From Desulfosporosinus youngiae DSM 17734 (GTDB lineage: Bacteria; Bacillota; Desulfitobacteriia; Desulfitobacteriales; Desulfitobacteriaceae), in contig NZ_CM001441.1 of assembly GCF_000244895.1 (NCBI RefSeq), positions 992,001 to 1,056,000 of the forward strand: 64,000 nt of DNA, written 5' to 3'. A program made the translations under genes and the position numbers. Under the pieces are notes generated by a model. It was given only the letters and a program-made list of their open reading frames with translations, was not told the DNA's origin and searched no databases. Below are positions 16,218 through 24,753 of the stretch, in pieces. Positions within the stretch are counted from its first letter, which is position 1; the number at the start of each line of letters is the position of its first letter.

Positions 16218-17018
16218 ATGCTGTATATTGTTTTACCCGCCTATAACGAAGACGAAGCACTTCCGGTATTACTCGAAGAAATAGAACAGAGTTGTGCCGC
16301 TATTCCTCATCAGATCGTTGTCGTCAATGATGGAAGTACAGATAGCACTTTGGATGTTGTTCAGAACTATGCTCAAACCCATGGCAATGTCCACGGAATT
16401 AACCATGAGCAAAACCAAGGTCTTGGGGCAGCCATTAATAGTGGCTTTCAATATGTCCTAAGTCGTAACGGCGGAAAGAACTTCTCTGAAAATCCTGATC
16501 AGGAGATAAAAGCAGTTCCGGATATTGTTATTACCATGGATGCAGACAATACCCAGCCTGCAGACCATATTCCCCTGCTTTACCGGGAGATCTGTTCGGG
16601 GGCAGATCTTGTGATAGCTTCACGCTATGTACAGGGCGGGGAACAGCATGGACTTTCCATAGGGCGCAGGAGTCTATCCTGGGGAGCCGGGAAAGTAATG
16701 CAGTTTTTCGCACCCATCAAAGGAGTCCGGGATTATTCATGTGGTTATCGAGCTTATCGGCTTAAGCTGTTAGCCGAGGGAACCCGGCAATATGGACCCA
16801 ATATTATTAAGAGTAAAAATTTCTCAGGGATGGTTGAACTATTGCTGAAAGTCGCTCCTTATGCGGAACGTGTCAGTGAAGTTCCTTTGAAACTTCATTA
16901 TGAACTCAAAAAAGGTGCCAGTAAAATGAGAATTTGGCCAACGATCTTAGGATATTTGCAGCTGATCTATCAGTTAAAACGCAAAAAATGGAGTACCGTG
17001 GAATGGGTCGAGGAATAA
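16218..17018 (+). CDS. Family 2 glycosyltransferase (dolichyl-phosphate mannose synthase-like)
   Basis: GT-A fold enzyme: the nucleotide-sugar binding start IVLPAYNEDEALP, NDGSTDST at ~35-42, and the DADNTQP metal motif near residue 112, followed by SRY and CGYRAY blocks. It probably transfers a sugar to a polyprenyl phosphate at the membrane, because the next gene, overlapping by 16 bases, encodes a GT39-like transferase that uses such lipid-linked sugars. There is no C-terminal membrane domain. The final target is unknown. Confidence 0.85.
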   Translation: MLYIVLPAYNEDEALPVLLEEIEQSCAAIPHQIVVVNDGSTDSTLDVVQNYAQTHGNVHGINHEQNQGLGAAINSGFQYVLSRNGGKNFSENPDQEIKAVPDIVITMDADNTQPADHIPLLYREICSGADLVIASRYVQGGEQHGLSIGRRSLSWGAGKVMQFFAPIKGVRDYSCGYRAYRLKLLAEGTRQYGPNIIKSKNFSGMVELLLKVAPYAERVSEVPLKLHYELKKGASKMRIWPTILGYLQLIYQLKRKKWSTVEWVEE

Positions 17019-18397
17019 AGTGGGTATCTTTAACAGCAATTCTGCTGATCGCCTTAGTACTCCGTCTGCGCGGGATTTCCAATCCATTATTGGATGATCA
17101 AGCCTGGAGGCAAGCAGATACGGCAAGTATGGCTATCCATATGCTGGGGCATTTAACCGATTTTCCAGATGTTTTCCTGCCCAAGCTTAGTTATGATGGA
17201 GTTATTCCTCAAAATGTTGAGTTAGAGTTTCCTTTTTTACCTTATCTTTTGGCCTGGGCCTGGACTTTTTTAGGTTGGTCAGATCTTTGGGGACGTCTGT
17301 GGTCGGTTGCCTTATCCTTGATTACGGTGGCTGGAATCTATGACTTGGGGCGCAATATGTTTACTGAACGTGCCGGGCTTTTTGCGGCGGCTATCTATTC
17401 CTTAATGCCCTTATCCATTTATTATGGACGGGTTGTTATGCCTGAACCAATGGCCCAAGCCTGGAGTATCTGGGCATTGGCTATGATTTGGCGCTGGAGG
17501 GCTGCGGGCGAAGAAAGAGGAATTTGGAAAATAGCTTTCTTAATGGCAGGAGCAGTATTAGCCAAGCTCCCTCAGCTCATGATTTTTCCGGTGGCTCTTC
17601 TCTTAGGTTTTTGGCCTTTTAAGCTTCGGCGGTTAAGGCAGTTTATCCATTACAGTATGATTGTACTTATTCCGCCAATAGTATATTATTTATGGGTACA
17701 TTTTAATGTCGCGGCATCGAGTCAGTTTGTTTCCGGGATATTAACCGGACAAGTAGCTGATTCCACGAACCTGAACTGGGAAATATTGACCAAAAATATT
17801 CAACAAGGGTTTACTGGAAGCGTACTGGTTCTTTCGGGAGTGGGTATGATCCGCCTCTGTTTTTTTCGGTCTCCGGTTCGTGCAGCCCTTATAGCCTGGG
17901 CTGGGATCAGTCTTTTATACATTGCGGTGGTTTGTGCCCGTATTCCCTTAGATTATTATTTAGTACCGGTTCTGCCTTTAACAGCTTTATTGAGTGCCTA
18001 TGCCCTCGATGGGATTGCATCCTTTCCGGGAACAGCGGCCGCAATCGTGATCTTGCTGCTGATCAACAAAGGTTCTTATGCCGATTTGACCCCCAAGTAT
18101 CAGTGGAATCAGGAATATCTTAGTCAGGCCCAATGGCTTAAAGAGCATACAGCAGCTTCGAGTATTTTAGTATTAAGTGATCCGCCGCCGATGACGTTTT
18201 ATTATGCACAGAAGGTTGGATATCGTTTAATCACCGTATTAGAGGATGAAAGCCCCTCTGCAGTATTGCAGCGAATACCGGGGGACTACCTTGTGCATCT
18301 TCCTCAAAGCGGGCAGAAAGAATCATTCTGGGAAAAGGTTCAGGGAAGTTATCCTGAAATCGGGCCGGGAATTTATGATTTGAAACATTCAAAATGA
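17003..18397 (+). CDS. GT39-like (PMT family) membrane glycosyltransferase
   Basis: Polytopic membrane protein with about ten to twelve helices. The N-terminal lumenal motif region SNPLLDDQAWRQADTA has the acidic residues expected of PMT-type transferases that move lipid-linked sugars onto proteins or glycans. A C-terminal soluble part follows residue ~380. The ATG at 17003 is chosen because GGAG lies nine bases upstream; an in-frame ATG at 16988 is possible. It overlaps the GT2 gene by 16 bases, suggesting a donor-maker/transferase pair. Confidence 0.75.
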   Translation: MGRGIKWVSLTAILLIALVLRLRGISNPLLDDQAWRQADTASMAIHMLGHLTDFPDVFLPKLSYDGVIPQNVELEFPFLPYLLAWAWTFLGWSDLWGRLWSVALSLITVAGIYDLGRNMFTERAGLFAAAIYSLMPLSIYYGRVVMPEPMAQAWSIWALAMIWRWRAAGEERGIWKIAFLMAGAVLAKLPQLMIFPVALLLGFWPFKLRRLRQFIHYSMIVLIPPIVYYLWVHFNVAASSQFVSGILTGQVADSTNLNWEILTKNIQQGFTGSVLVLSGVGMIRLCFFRSPVRAALIAWAGISLLYIAVVCARIPLDYYLVPVLPLTALLSAYALDGIASFPGTAAAIVILLLINKGSYADLTPKYQWNQEYLSQAQWLKEHTAASSILVLSDPPPMTFYYAQKVGYRLITVLEDESPSAVLQRIPGDYLVHLPQSGQKESFWEKVQGSYPEIGPGIYDLKHSK

Positions 18398-18436
18398 AAT
18401 CAGTGAACTTGTTCACTAGATCTGGAAGGAAAGATT

Positions 18437-19201
18437 ATGGTTCAAGATAAAGATAGCGGAGAACGTTTGCAGAAAGTGCTTGCCCAGGCTGGAGTAGCCT
18501 CACGGCGGCATGCCGAGCAGCTTATCCTCGCAGGCCGGGTCTCTGTCAATGGAGTCAAGATTGCCGTTTTAGGGCATAAAGTAGGGATAGAGGATCATAT
18601 CGAGGTCGATGGAAAACCAGTTGAACGATCCGAAAGGCTGCACTATTATCTTCTTAATAAACCTGTCGGTGTGATTACCAGTGTTTCAGACCCACAGGGC
18701 AGACCTACTGTTCTTGATTTATTAAACGATGTTCCGGTACGCGTTTATCCGGTTGGAAGGTTGGATTTCGATACATCGGGGGCCTTACTCCTGACCAATG
18801 ACGGAGAACTTGCCCATCGCTTGATGCATCCTTCATATGGAGTAGAGAAAACTTACCGGGTCTGGGTACAAGGTCCGGTCGGGATAAACGCCCTTGAAAA
18901 TCTCCGTCAGGGAGTTCTGCTGGAAGATGGAAACACCGCACCGGCTAAAGTTGAGCGCGTGAGCGGTGTTTCAAAGTTCAATAAGACGAAAGGGAAGCCT
19001 TTAGAAATCCTGGAAGTGACGATTCATGAAGGACGAAATCGCCAAGTTCGCCGGATGTTTGCAGCGGTCGGATATCCTGTGCTTAAACTTGATCGGGTCC
19101 GTTTTGGACATTTAAGTCCGGGAAATGCCCTTCCTCCAGGTGCTTACAGAGCGTTAAGCAAAGAAGAAATTAAAGAATTACGTTCCTGCGTAGGATTATG
19201 A
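18437..19201 (+). CDS. rluB: Ribosomal large subunit pseudouridine synthase B
   Basis: Modifies 23S rRNA uridine near the peptidyl-transferase centre. An S4 RNA-binding domain (residues ~8-60: RLQKVLAQAGVASRR) precedes the RsuA-type catalytic domain with GRLDFDTSG at 107-115, Asp110 being the nucleophile. 254 residues fits. It follows spmAB and two glycosyltransferases; in other spore formers rluB sits directly after spmB. Its stop abuts the end of the convergent gene with no spacer. Confidence 0.95.
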   Translation: MVQDKDSGERLQKVLAQAGVASRRHAEQLILAGRVSVNGVKIAVLGHKVGIEDHIEVDGKPVERSERLHYYLLNKPVGVITSVSDPQGRPTVLDLLNDVPVRVYPVGRLDFDTSGALLLTNDGELAHRLMHPSYGVEKTYRVWVQGPVGINALENLRQGVLLEDGNTAPAKVERVSGVSKFNKTKGKPLEILEVTIHEGRNRQVRRMFAAVGYPVLKLDRVRFGHLSPGNALPPGAYRALSKEEIKELRSCVGL

Positions 19202-19714
19202 TTATGCTTTGGGATAAGTAGGATGATCAAGTTCTTTATTCCATTTCTCAATATCTCTCCCGCCGAAATTTCCTAAAGTATTACAAACGGAATTGATTTT
19301 TTCATGGTCTGTTTGAATGAGAACGAACCAATGCCCTGTTCGTACCTCATGCTCGTAATGCCGGGCCCGTATTTCGGAAAGCCCGTAGCTGAGAAGGACT
19401 TCAGTGAGTCCGCGCCCTTTAGGTTGATGCATCAGCTGACTGGCGATCGGACCGGCAGCAACCACTTCTCCTAGATTAGGAATGATGAACGGCGGTGCTT
19501 GGACAAGCCAGGCGTTAAATTTGTCTAAGTTAATTTCACTGGGATAATAGGCTAATTCGTTAGCGATTTCTTCCCGGAATTCTCCCTGGTGGAGGTACTC
19601 TTTTCGAACGACCACGGATATTTTGCTATTTGCCAAGGATTCCCCTTGAATTTCTTCAATTGCCTCTTTAGTTTGCTGAGGTCCTTTGAAAATTGCAACG
19701 GCGGTTTTTAGCAT
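19202..19714 (-). CDS. Uncharacterised protein, possibly YflT/GS17M-like
   Basis: A 170-residue protein without membrane segments. The N-terminal MLKTAVAIFKGPQQTKEAIEEIQ followed by a short beta-strand resembles the start of YflT/general stress protein 17M domains, but the Gly-rich central part of that family is not obvious, so the assignment is tentative. The C-terminal half repeats an alpha-beta pattern (HWFVLIQTDHEKINSVCNTL). The ATG at 19714 is fixed by AAAGGAGG eight bases upstream; the frame is open to 19783 without a site. It ends exactly where rluB ends on the other strand. Confidence 0.6.
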   Translation of the reverse strand: MLKTAVAIFKGPQQTKEAIEEIQGESLANSKISVVVRKEYLHQGEFREEIANELAYYPSEINLDKFNAWLVQAPPFIIPNLGEVVAAGPIASQLMHQPKGRGLTEVLLSYGLSEIRARHYEHEVRTGHWFVLIQTDHEKINSVCNTLGNFGGRDIEKWNKELDHPTYPKA

Positions 19715-19887
19715 GTACTTATCCTCCTTTGAACGGACGTTTATTATCCTTTGCAGTTTTCTTAGTATGTCCATAAATTCCAACCCTAAAGCAAGGCTTG
19801 CAGGAGAAATTTAAACTCATGAAGAATATTTTAATGACGATAATATAGATAGAAATGCTTGAAATGAGGAAACGGAGAGAACTGGTA

Positions 19888-20352
19888 ATGAAGATTCGAA
19901 TTGGGAATGAGCTTCTTACAGAACACATTCGCGTACGGATTCGATTGGATTTTCGTGGTGAATCGAAGAACGGGCGCTTTTTCTTCGGGGGTAAGAGTAA
20001 GGAACTAATGGCCGAAACAATGCGAGAGCAGCAAGTTGCCTTACTTCGCAATGTTCCGCTCCAAGGAGTCATTATTGAAGACGTCGATTTGAGTCTGGAT
20101 GTTTATACAGTAAATGAAGAGAATGGGCGGCGTAACCGTGAGGTAGCTTATGCGCCGATTATTCTCACCCTGCGCATTGAAAACATTGATGATTTGCTGC
20201 CGCTGTTAATTAAACCAGAGTTTCGTAAGATTGAGTTTTTAAGTCCTGAAAACATATCTCATCACCGCTTGGATATGGAGAGATTACTTTATAGATTGAG
20301 CCAATCCTTTCAGCAAGAGCTGAAATTGATCGAACAAAAATATTTTCGCTAA
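19888..20352 (+). CDS. Uncharacterised soluble protein
   Basis: Not recognised. It is 154 residues with alternating basic beta-strands (MKIRIGNELLTEHIRVRIRLDF), an acidic middle and a helical C-terminus. No membrane segments, cysteine motifs or nucleotide-binding loops. The ATG at 19888 has GGAG at 19874-19877; in-frame ATGs at 19855 and 19864 lack a good site. It stands alone, divergent from the preceding minus-strand gene. Confidence 0.5.
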   Translation: MKIRIGNELLTEHIRVRIRLDFRGESKNGRFFFGGKSKELMAETMREQQVALLRNVPLQGVIIEDVDLSLDVYTVNEENGRRNREVAYAPIILTLRIENIDDLLPLLIKPEFRKIEFLSPENISHHRLDMERLLYRLSQSFQQELKLIEQKYFR

Positions 20353-20509
20353 TTAAACTAGCTGCGATTCCCCGGATTTACCCTCCAAATGGTGCATCGA
20401 TGCAACATTTGAACTATCGCCACAGTAGGAATCAATGTCCAATTATTAATTAATGGAAGGGTTTTAAATGAGCCCTTCCTTAATAGTTTGAAAGATTTTG
20501 TTTTACATG

Positions 20510-20558
20510 TTGAAATTTAAAGATAATTGCATTAATATATGGTTAGGTGGTCTGACAG
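20510..20558 (+). promoter_or_regulatory. glcDF promoter with candidate GntR/FadR-family operator
   Basis: TTGAAA at 20510-20515 and TAATAT at 20533-20538 are spaced by 17 bases. Just past the expected start, TGGTCTGACAG (20548-20558) matches the TNGTNNNACNA consensus of FCD-type GntR regulators at six of seven fixed positions. An FCD-type GntR gene lies directly downstream of the operon, which makes autologous control likely. Confidence 0.55.
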
Positions 20559-20598
20559 TCAGTCATAATTATAAATTTCACAAATAGGGGGTAGATGG

Positions 20599-21987
20599 AT
20601 GTTAGCTCGTGAAGTCTTACAAGAACTAATTAAAGTGCTGGGTGAGGAGAACGTTCTCACAGAGCAGGAAGACTTAATGACCTATGCTTATGACGCGACA
20701 GCCGCGATGAAACATCACAAGCCGGATGTTGTGGTTTCGCCTAACTCGACTGAACAAGTGGCAGAGGTCGTCAAAATAGCTGCAAAGAACAATATTCCGG
20801 TCTATCCACGTGGTTCAGGCACAAATCTAAGTGGAGGAACGATTCCCATAAGTGGGGGTATCGTTCTTTCGATGCTCAATCTCAATAAAATCATAGAAGT
20901 GGACCAAGATAACTTAACGGCTACAGTTCAGCCTGGAGTAATCATTCAGACACTCAATAATGAAGTGGTTAAACATGGTTTGTTATACCCGCCGGATCCT
21001 GGGACTGTCGCCACAGCAACGATGGGCGGCTCGCTTTCAGAGTGCTCAGGCGGACTGCGCGGTCTGAAATACGGGGTAACCAAGCATTATATCATGGGAC
21101 TGCAAATTGTCTTAGCCAATGGGGAAGTCATCCGTTGGGGCGGAAAAACGGTTAAAAATGTCACCGGATATGATTTGGTGGCTCTCTTTACCGGAGCTGA
21201 AGGAACACTTGGAATTATTACAGAAATCATTGTTAAATTAATACCTGCTCCCGAGGCCCGGAAGAGTATTTTAGGAGTTTTTGATGACGTTGATAAAGCC
21301 GGAAAGGCTATCGCTTCGATCATCCGCAATAAGATTATTCCGGCAACCCTGGAAATCATGGACAATGTAACCATTCAAACGGTCGAAAACTTTGTGCATG
21401 CCGGCCTTCCCATGGATGCTCAAGCAGTCCTCTTGATTGAAGTTGATGGATATAGAGAAGTTGTCGAACGGGAAGCAGTTCTGGTCGAACAAATTCTAAA
21501 GGAAGAACAAGCTATTGAGATAAAAATCGCTAAGAATGACCAGGAGCGCGATCTTATCTGGCTGGCTCGCCGCAGGGCACTTCCCGCTCTCGCCCAGAAA
21601 AGACCAACCACAGTGCTCGAGGATGCTACGGTTCCCAGAAGTAAAATTCCCGATATGATTAAAGCGATTCGTAAGATCGCTGAAAAACATAATCTCCAAA
21701 TTGCCACATTTGGACATGCAGGAGACGGGAATCTGCACCCTACAATTCTGACGGATGAGCGGGATCAGGATGAAATGAAACGAGTTCACCTGGCGGTCGA
21801 TGAAATCTTCAAAACAGCAATATCCCTGGGTGGAACTCTTTCAGGAGAGCACGGGATTGGGATTGCTAAAATGGGATATCTTGATTGGGAGTTTGGAGAA
21901 GCCGGTGTCGCAGCAATGCGAAGAATGAAAGAAGCCCTGGATCCCAACTATTTGTTGAACCCTGGGAAGATAGTAAGGAGGGACTAA
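20599..21987 (+). CDS. glcD: FAD-linked glycolate/D-lactate oxidase subunit (GlcD-like)
   Basis: Flavoprotein of the vanillyl-alcohol oxidase fold that oxidises a 2-hydroxyacid. The FAD loop YPRGSGTNLSGG is at residues 69-80, with the FAD-oxidase C-terminal domain ending in FGHAGDGNLHP and GEHGIG. 462 residues is typical. The ATG at 20599 has AGGGGG seven bases upstream. The iron-sulfur partner starts two bases after the stop, so the two work as a membrane-associated or electron-transfer-coupled complex. Glycolate versus D-lactate cannot be decided from sequence. Confidence 0.9.
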   Translation: MLAREVLQELIKVLGEENVLTEQEDLMTYAYDATAAMKHHKPDVVVSPNSTEQVAEVVKIAAKNNIPVYPRGSGTNLSGGTIPISGGIVLSMLNLNKIIEVDQDNLTATVQPGVIIQTLNNEVVKHGLLYPPDPGTVATATMGGSLSECSGGLRGLKYGVTKHYIMGLQIVLANGEVIRWGGKTVKNVTGYDLVALFTGAEGTLGIITEIIVKLIPAPEARKSILGVFDDVDKAGKAIASIIRNKIIPATLEIMDNVTIQTVENFVHAGLPMDAQAVLLIEVDGYREVVEREAVLVEQILKEEQAIEIKIAKNDQERDLIWLARRRALPALAQKRPTTVLEDATVPRSKIPDMIKAIRKIAEKHNLQIATFGHAGDGNLHPTILTDERDQDEMKRVHLAVDEIFKTAISLGGTLSGEHGIGIAKMGYLDWEFGEAGVAAMRRMKEALDPNYLLNPGKIVRRD

Positions 21988-21989
21988 TC

Positions 21990-23279
21990 GTGTCCGTATA
22001 TAATTCACTGGATTCGATTACCGAAGAACTCCATAACTGTATGAAATGCGGAAACTGCATGGAGGTTTGTCCCATATACAAGGAAACCCGCCAGGAAGTA
22101 GGAGTTGCAAGAGGAAAAATCAGTTTAGTTCAGTATCTCCTTTCCGGCGAGCTTGAGATGACAGAGAAGCTGGCTGATCGCTTTTCCTTGTGCACAACCT
22201 GTATGGCTTGTAACACGAACTGTCCATGTGGGGTTCGATTTGATAAAATAATCCTGGCAGCGAGGGCAGAAGCCGTTCGTAAAAAAGGATTGCACCCTGT
22301 CAAGAAAATTGCGTTTACTGCCCTTAAAATGCAGCGCATGTTTGATTTTGGCATGAAAACAGGCAGCGTTTTCCAGGGTCTGGCCTTAAAGCACGTACCT
22401 CATAAAAGTGATCGTATTGCCCGGATGCGCTTTGACATCGGGATAGGAACCGATAAGGTATTCCCGATGTTAGCCAGCAAGACCTTGCGCTCTGAATTTC
22501 CGGAAGTGATTAAGGTCCAAAAACCAAAGATGAGAGTAGCTTTTTTCACGGGATGTATGATCAACTATTTCTATACGGATATTGGAAAAGCTGTTGTCGA
22601 GGTGTTAAAGGAGAACGACATCGAGGTAGTGATTCCAAAAGGTCAGGGCTGCTGTGGTATTCCAGCCTCGGTGAATGGCGATGTACACTCTGCTACAGCC
22701 TTAGCAAGACGTAATTTAAGAGCGTTTGAGAAGCTGGGAGCTGATGCACTGGTTGTGGCTTGTTCATCCGGAGGAACTGCTTGGAAGCATGTCTTTGGCG
22801 AGTTGCTGGATAATGATCCGGAGTTTAAAGCTTTGGCTGATAAATGGGCCGGTAAGTCGTATGATATTTCTGAGTTTCTTATTCACAAAGTTCCCTTCAA
22901 AAAAGAAGGTCTGGGCCGGGTGGACCGCAAAGTGACTTACCATGATCCCTGCCACTTAAACCGGGGACAGGGGATTAACAAAGAACCCCGGGAAATTTTA
23001 AAGAGTATCCCTGGTGTGGAATTGATTGAAATGAAAGAGCCTGGGCGCTGTTGCGGGATGGCTGGATCGTTTAGTCTCGTTCATCCGGATCTCTCCGTAC
23101 AGATTTCGGATCGTAAAATAGCTGATATCGAGCTGACACATACCAATACAGTCGCAACGGGTTGTCCCGCGTGCCGCTTACAGTTGAAAAGCGGGGTGGA
23201 AAATGCCGGAATCGAAGAAGAGGTAATGCATACTGTCCAGATTTTAGCAGAGTCTTATAGAGCGGGTAAAAAGAACTAA
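21990..23279 (+). CDS. glcF: Iron-sulfur heterodisulfide-reductase-like subunit (GlcF-like)
   Basis: Electron-transfer subunit. Two 4Fe-4S motifs (CMKCGNCMEVCP and CTTCMACNTNCP) lie in the first 75 residues. Two CCG-domain motifs (GCCGIPA, RCCGMAG) follow, which bind further clusters. GTG at 21990 is preferred over the longer open frame from 21885 because AAGGAGG lies at 21976-21982 and the extra residues would only overlap glcD. 429 residues fits GlcF. It is the likely electron acceptor from GlcD. Confidence 0.92.
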   Translation: MSVYNSLDSITEELHNCMKCGNCMEVCPIYKETRQEVGVARGKISLVQYLLSGELEMTEKLADRFSLCTTCMACNTNCPCGVRFDKIILAARAEAVRKKGLHPVKKIAFTALKMQRMFDFGMKTGSVFQGLALKHVPHKSDRIARMRFDIGIGTDKVFPMLASKTLRSEFPEVIKVQKPKMRVAFFTGCMINYFYTDIGKAVVEVLKENDIEVVIPKGQGCCGIPASVNGDVHSATALARRNLRAFEKLGADALVVACSSGGTAWKHVFGELLDNDPEFKALADKWAGKSYDISEFLIHKVPFKKEGLGRVDRKVTYHDPCHLNRGQGINKEPREILKSIPGVELIEMKEPGRCCGMAGSFSLVHPDLSVQISDRKIADIELTHTNTVATGCPACRLQLKSGVENAGIEEEVMHTVQILAESYRAGKKN

Positions 23280-23294
23280 ATAGGCTCTTTAAAA

Positions 23295-23365
23295 GTGGGA
23301 TATCCCACGACTTGAGATTTTCTCTGAATATGGGAACACTTTCATTCATAAAGTGTTCCCATATT
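23295..23365. repeat. Two adjacent perfect palindromes between glcF and the GntR gene
   Basis: GTGGGATATCCCAC at 23295-23308 is a perfect 14-base palindrome. A second inverted repeat follows at 23327-23365: 16-base arms (23327-23342 and 23350-23365, core GGGAACACTTT) around a seven-base loop. The second could terminate the glc operon, though the T-tract is poor. The first has no loop and looks more like a protein site. Confidence 0.6.
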
Positions 23366-23428
23366 TCATATGGAGGACAGCTATGGTACACTTAGGTTAT
23401 ACTAATCGTTTGTGTGAGGAGTGAAAAA

Positions 23429-24148
23429 GTGATATTAAAACCCATTAGAACTCGAAAAATCTATGAGCAGATTGTCGATCAGATCGGTCAATTGGTTGCT
23501 CAAGGGCACCTAAAACCTGGCGATCGTCTGCCCTCAGAGCGAGAATTAGTTGAACGGTTTCAGGTTAGCCGGGCATCCATACGAGAAGCTATCAGTGCAC
23601 TTGAGATGATGGGACTGATCGAAGTTCGTTCCGGTGAAGGAACTTACATTAGGCAGGTTAACATAGAATCTGTAGTTACTCCCCTGGCCTGGATGTTATT
23701 TATCGAAAAAGATACAGACCTGGAGCTTTATGAAACACGTAAGATTCTTGAGGTGCAAGCCGCGGGATTAGCGGCCGAAAGAGCTGAAGAAGATGAAATC
23801 AGCGATATGTTTGAAGCTCTCGAAATCATGCGTAAAGACCTCGAATTGCAGCACTTGGGGGAAGATGCGGACCATCATTTTCATTATGCAATCGCCAGAG
23901 CAACCCATAACAAGATTCTATTTCAGCTTATGAACACACTTTCGGATACTATGAAAAAGTCCCTGAAAAGTAGTCGCAGTAAACTTTACGAACATAAAGA
24001 CACTCCCGAAAAGTTATTCAATGAGCATGTTGGCATTTATGAGGCGATTAAGAATCATGATGCAGCAAAAGCTCAGAAGCTTATGTTGGATCACTTGGTT
24101 GGGGTCGAGAACCATCTCGCGAAGTCAATACTTCTCGATAATCAATAA
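23429..24148 (+). CDS. GntR-family regulator, FadR/FCD subfamily
   Basis: DNA-binding repressor with an N-terminal winged helix (residues ~10-70: GDRLPSERELVERFQVSRASIREAISALEMMGLIEVRSGEGTY) and a helical FCD effector domain carrying the usual metal-binding Asp/His pattern (HFHYAIARATHN). The GTG at 23429 follows GAGGAG by seven bases. Its position right after glcDF suggests it senses a hydroxyacid, as GlcC and LldR do, and binds the site at 20548-20558. An intrinsic terminator follows. Confidence 0.9.
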   Translation: MILKPIRTRKIYEQIVDQIGQLVAQGHLKPGDRLPSERELVERFQVSRASIREAISALEMMGLIEVRSGEGTYIRQVNIESVVTPLAWMLFIEKDTDLELYETRKILEVQAAGLAAERAEEDEISDMFEALEIMRKDLELQHLGEDADHHFHYAIARATHNKILFQLMNTLSDTMKKSLKSSRSKLYEHKDTPEKLFNEHVGIYEAIKNHDAAKAQKLMLDHLVGVENHLAKSILLDNQ

Positions 24149-24187
24149 AGGAGGCGGAAACACCGCTAAAGTGTTTCCTGCCTCTTT
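24149..24187 (+). terminator. Intrinsic terminator after the GntR gene
   Basis: GGAAACAC/GTGTTTCC plus an outer AGGAGGC/GCCTCTT arm (one bulged T) form a stem of about 15 bp around CGCTAAA, followed by TTTT. Confidence 0.8.
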
Positions 24188-24300
24188 TGGTTAAAAGGTT
24201 AAATAAGTATGAGGGAGATAGTGAACGGTAATCCTAGGTTTATCATTAGGTGAAGGAGTAGAGCCCAATGCGGCTGAAGCGGCACCAGCAGGGGATGAAA

Positions 24301-24590
24301 ACGAGAGTGCTCCTGGGGCGGGCAGCTTCGTCCACATCCGTGCAAGATTAGTTAATTCGTGCGAAGACAGTGTCTTCGTACCGCAGCATCTCTCGGGTCG
24401 GGCAGCTTCTCCCACATCCGTTCACCCAGCACTCCGAGGCTCGCCCACTCGCCGGTGCGGGACTTCGCCAAACCTCCGGGTAATACCTGATGTGAACCCG
24501 TGGCTACGTTTCCCCGCACCGGCTTGTGGGCCTTTACTGCCTCTCCATGCAATGGGTTCACTCCTGTGGGAGAAGCTGCCTTCCTTTAAG
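24301..24590. repeat. GC-rich structured element with direct and inverted repeats
   Basis: No gene is convincing in 24189-24753. The segment is clearly richer in GC than its surroundings. Near-identical 24-base direct repeats start at 24321 and 24401 (three mismatches). A perfect 16-bp inverted repeat joins 24401-24416 to 24565-24580 (GGCAGCTTCTCCCACA). Inside it, GCCGGTGCGGG (24451-24461) pairs with 24513-24523, and GTGAACCC (24492-24499) pairs with 24554-24561. The last two are interleaved, as in a pseudoknot. A 10-bp hairpin sits at 24359-24381. It may be a structured RNA or a mobile repeat unit. Short open frames across it look like chance. Confidence 0.6.
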
Positions 24591-24753
24591 GTCTACAGAT
24601 TCTTTGAATGTTTTTGGGGTATTTTTCAGGCTAGACTTACATGTCGCAGCCGCAGCCGCTGCCGAAGCACTAGCAGATGATGAAAAGAGGAAGGAAATTC
24701 TTTATTAAAAGCGAATAGTCAAGTATAAGTACGGATTAAGTGAGGATAATGAA
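24591..24753. other. Non-coding stretch with GCC/GCA triplet run
   Basis: Between the structured element and the ferredoxin-like gene, a short run of CGCAGC-type triplets at ~24644-24665 gives Ala-rich or Arg/Ser-rich translations in different frames. None has a ribosome site and a plausible start, so no gene is called; a decayed gene interrupted by the repeat is possible. Confidence 0.3.

Noticed and set aside
18404-18420. AGTGAAC-TT-GTTCACT dyad just before rluB
   Set aside because: Could be an operator, but it lies in a 40-base gap inside a cluster, has no promoter elements around it and no identified partner.
24225-24680. Long open frame across the GC-rich repeat element (about 150 codons) and several shorter frames on both strands
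   Set aside because: No ribosome site with a plausible start, translations are compositionally odd (Arg/Ser/Pro-rich), and the base pattern is explained by inverted repeats; open frames are expected by chance in GC-rich sequence.
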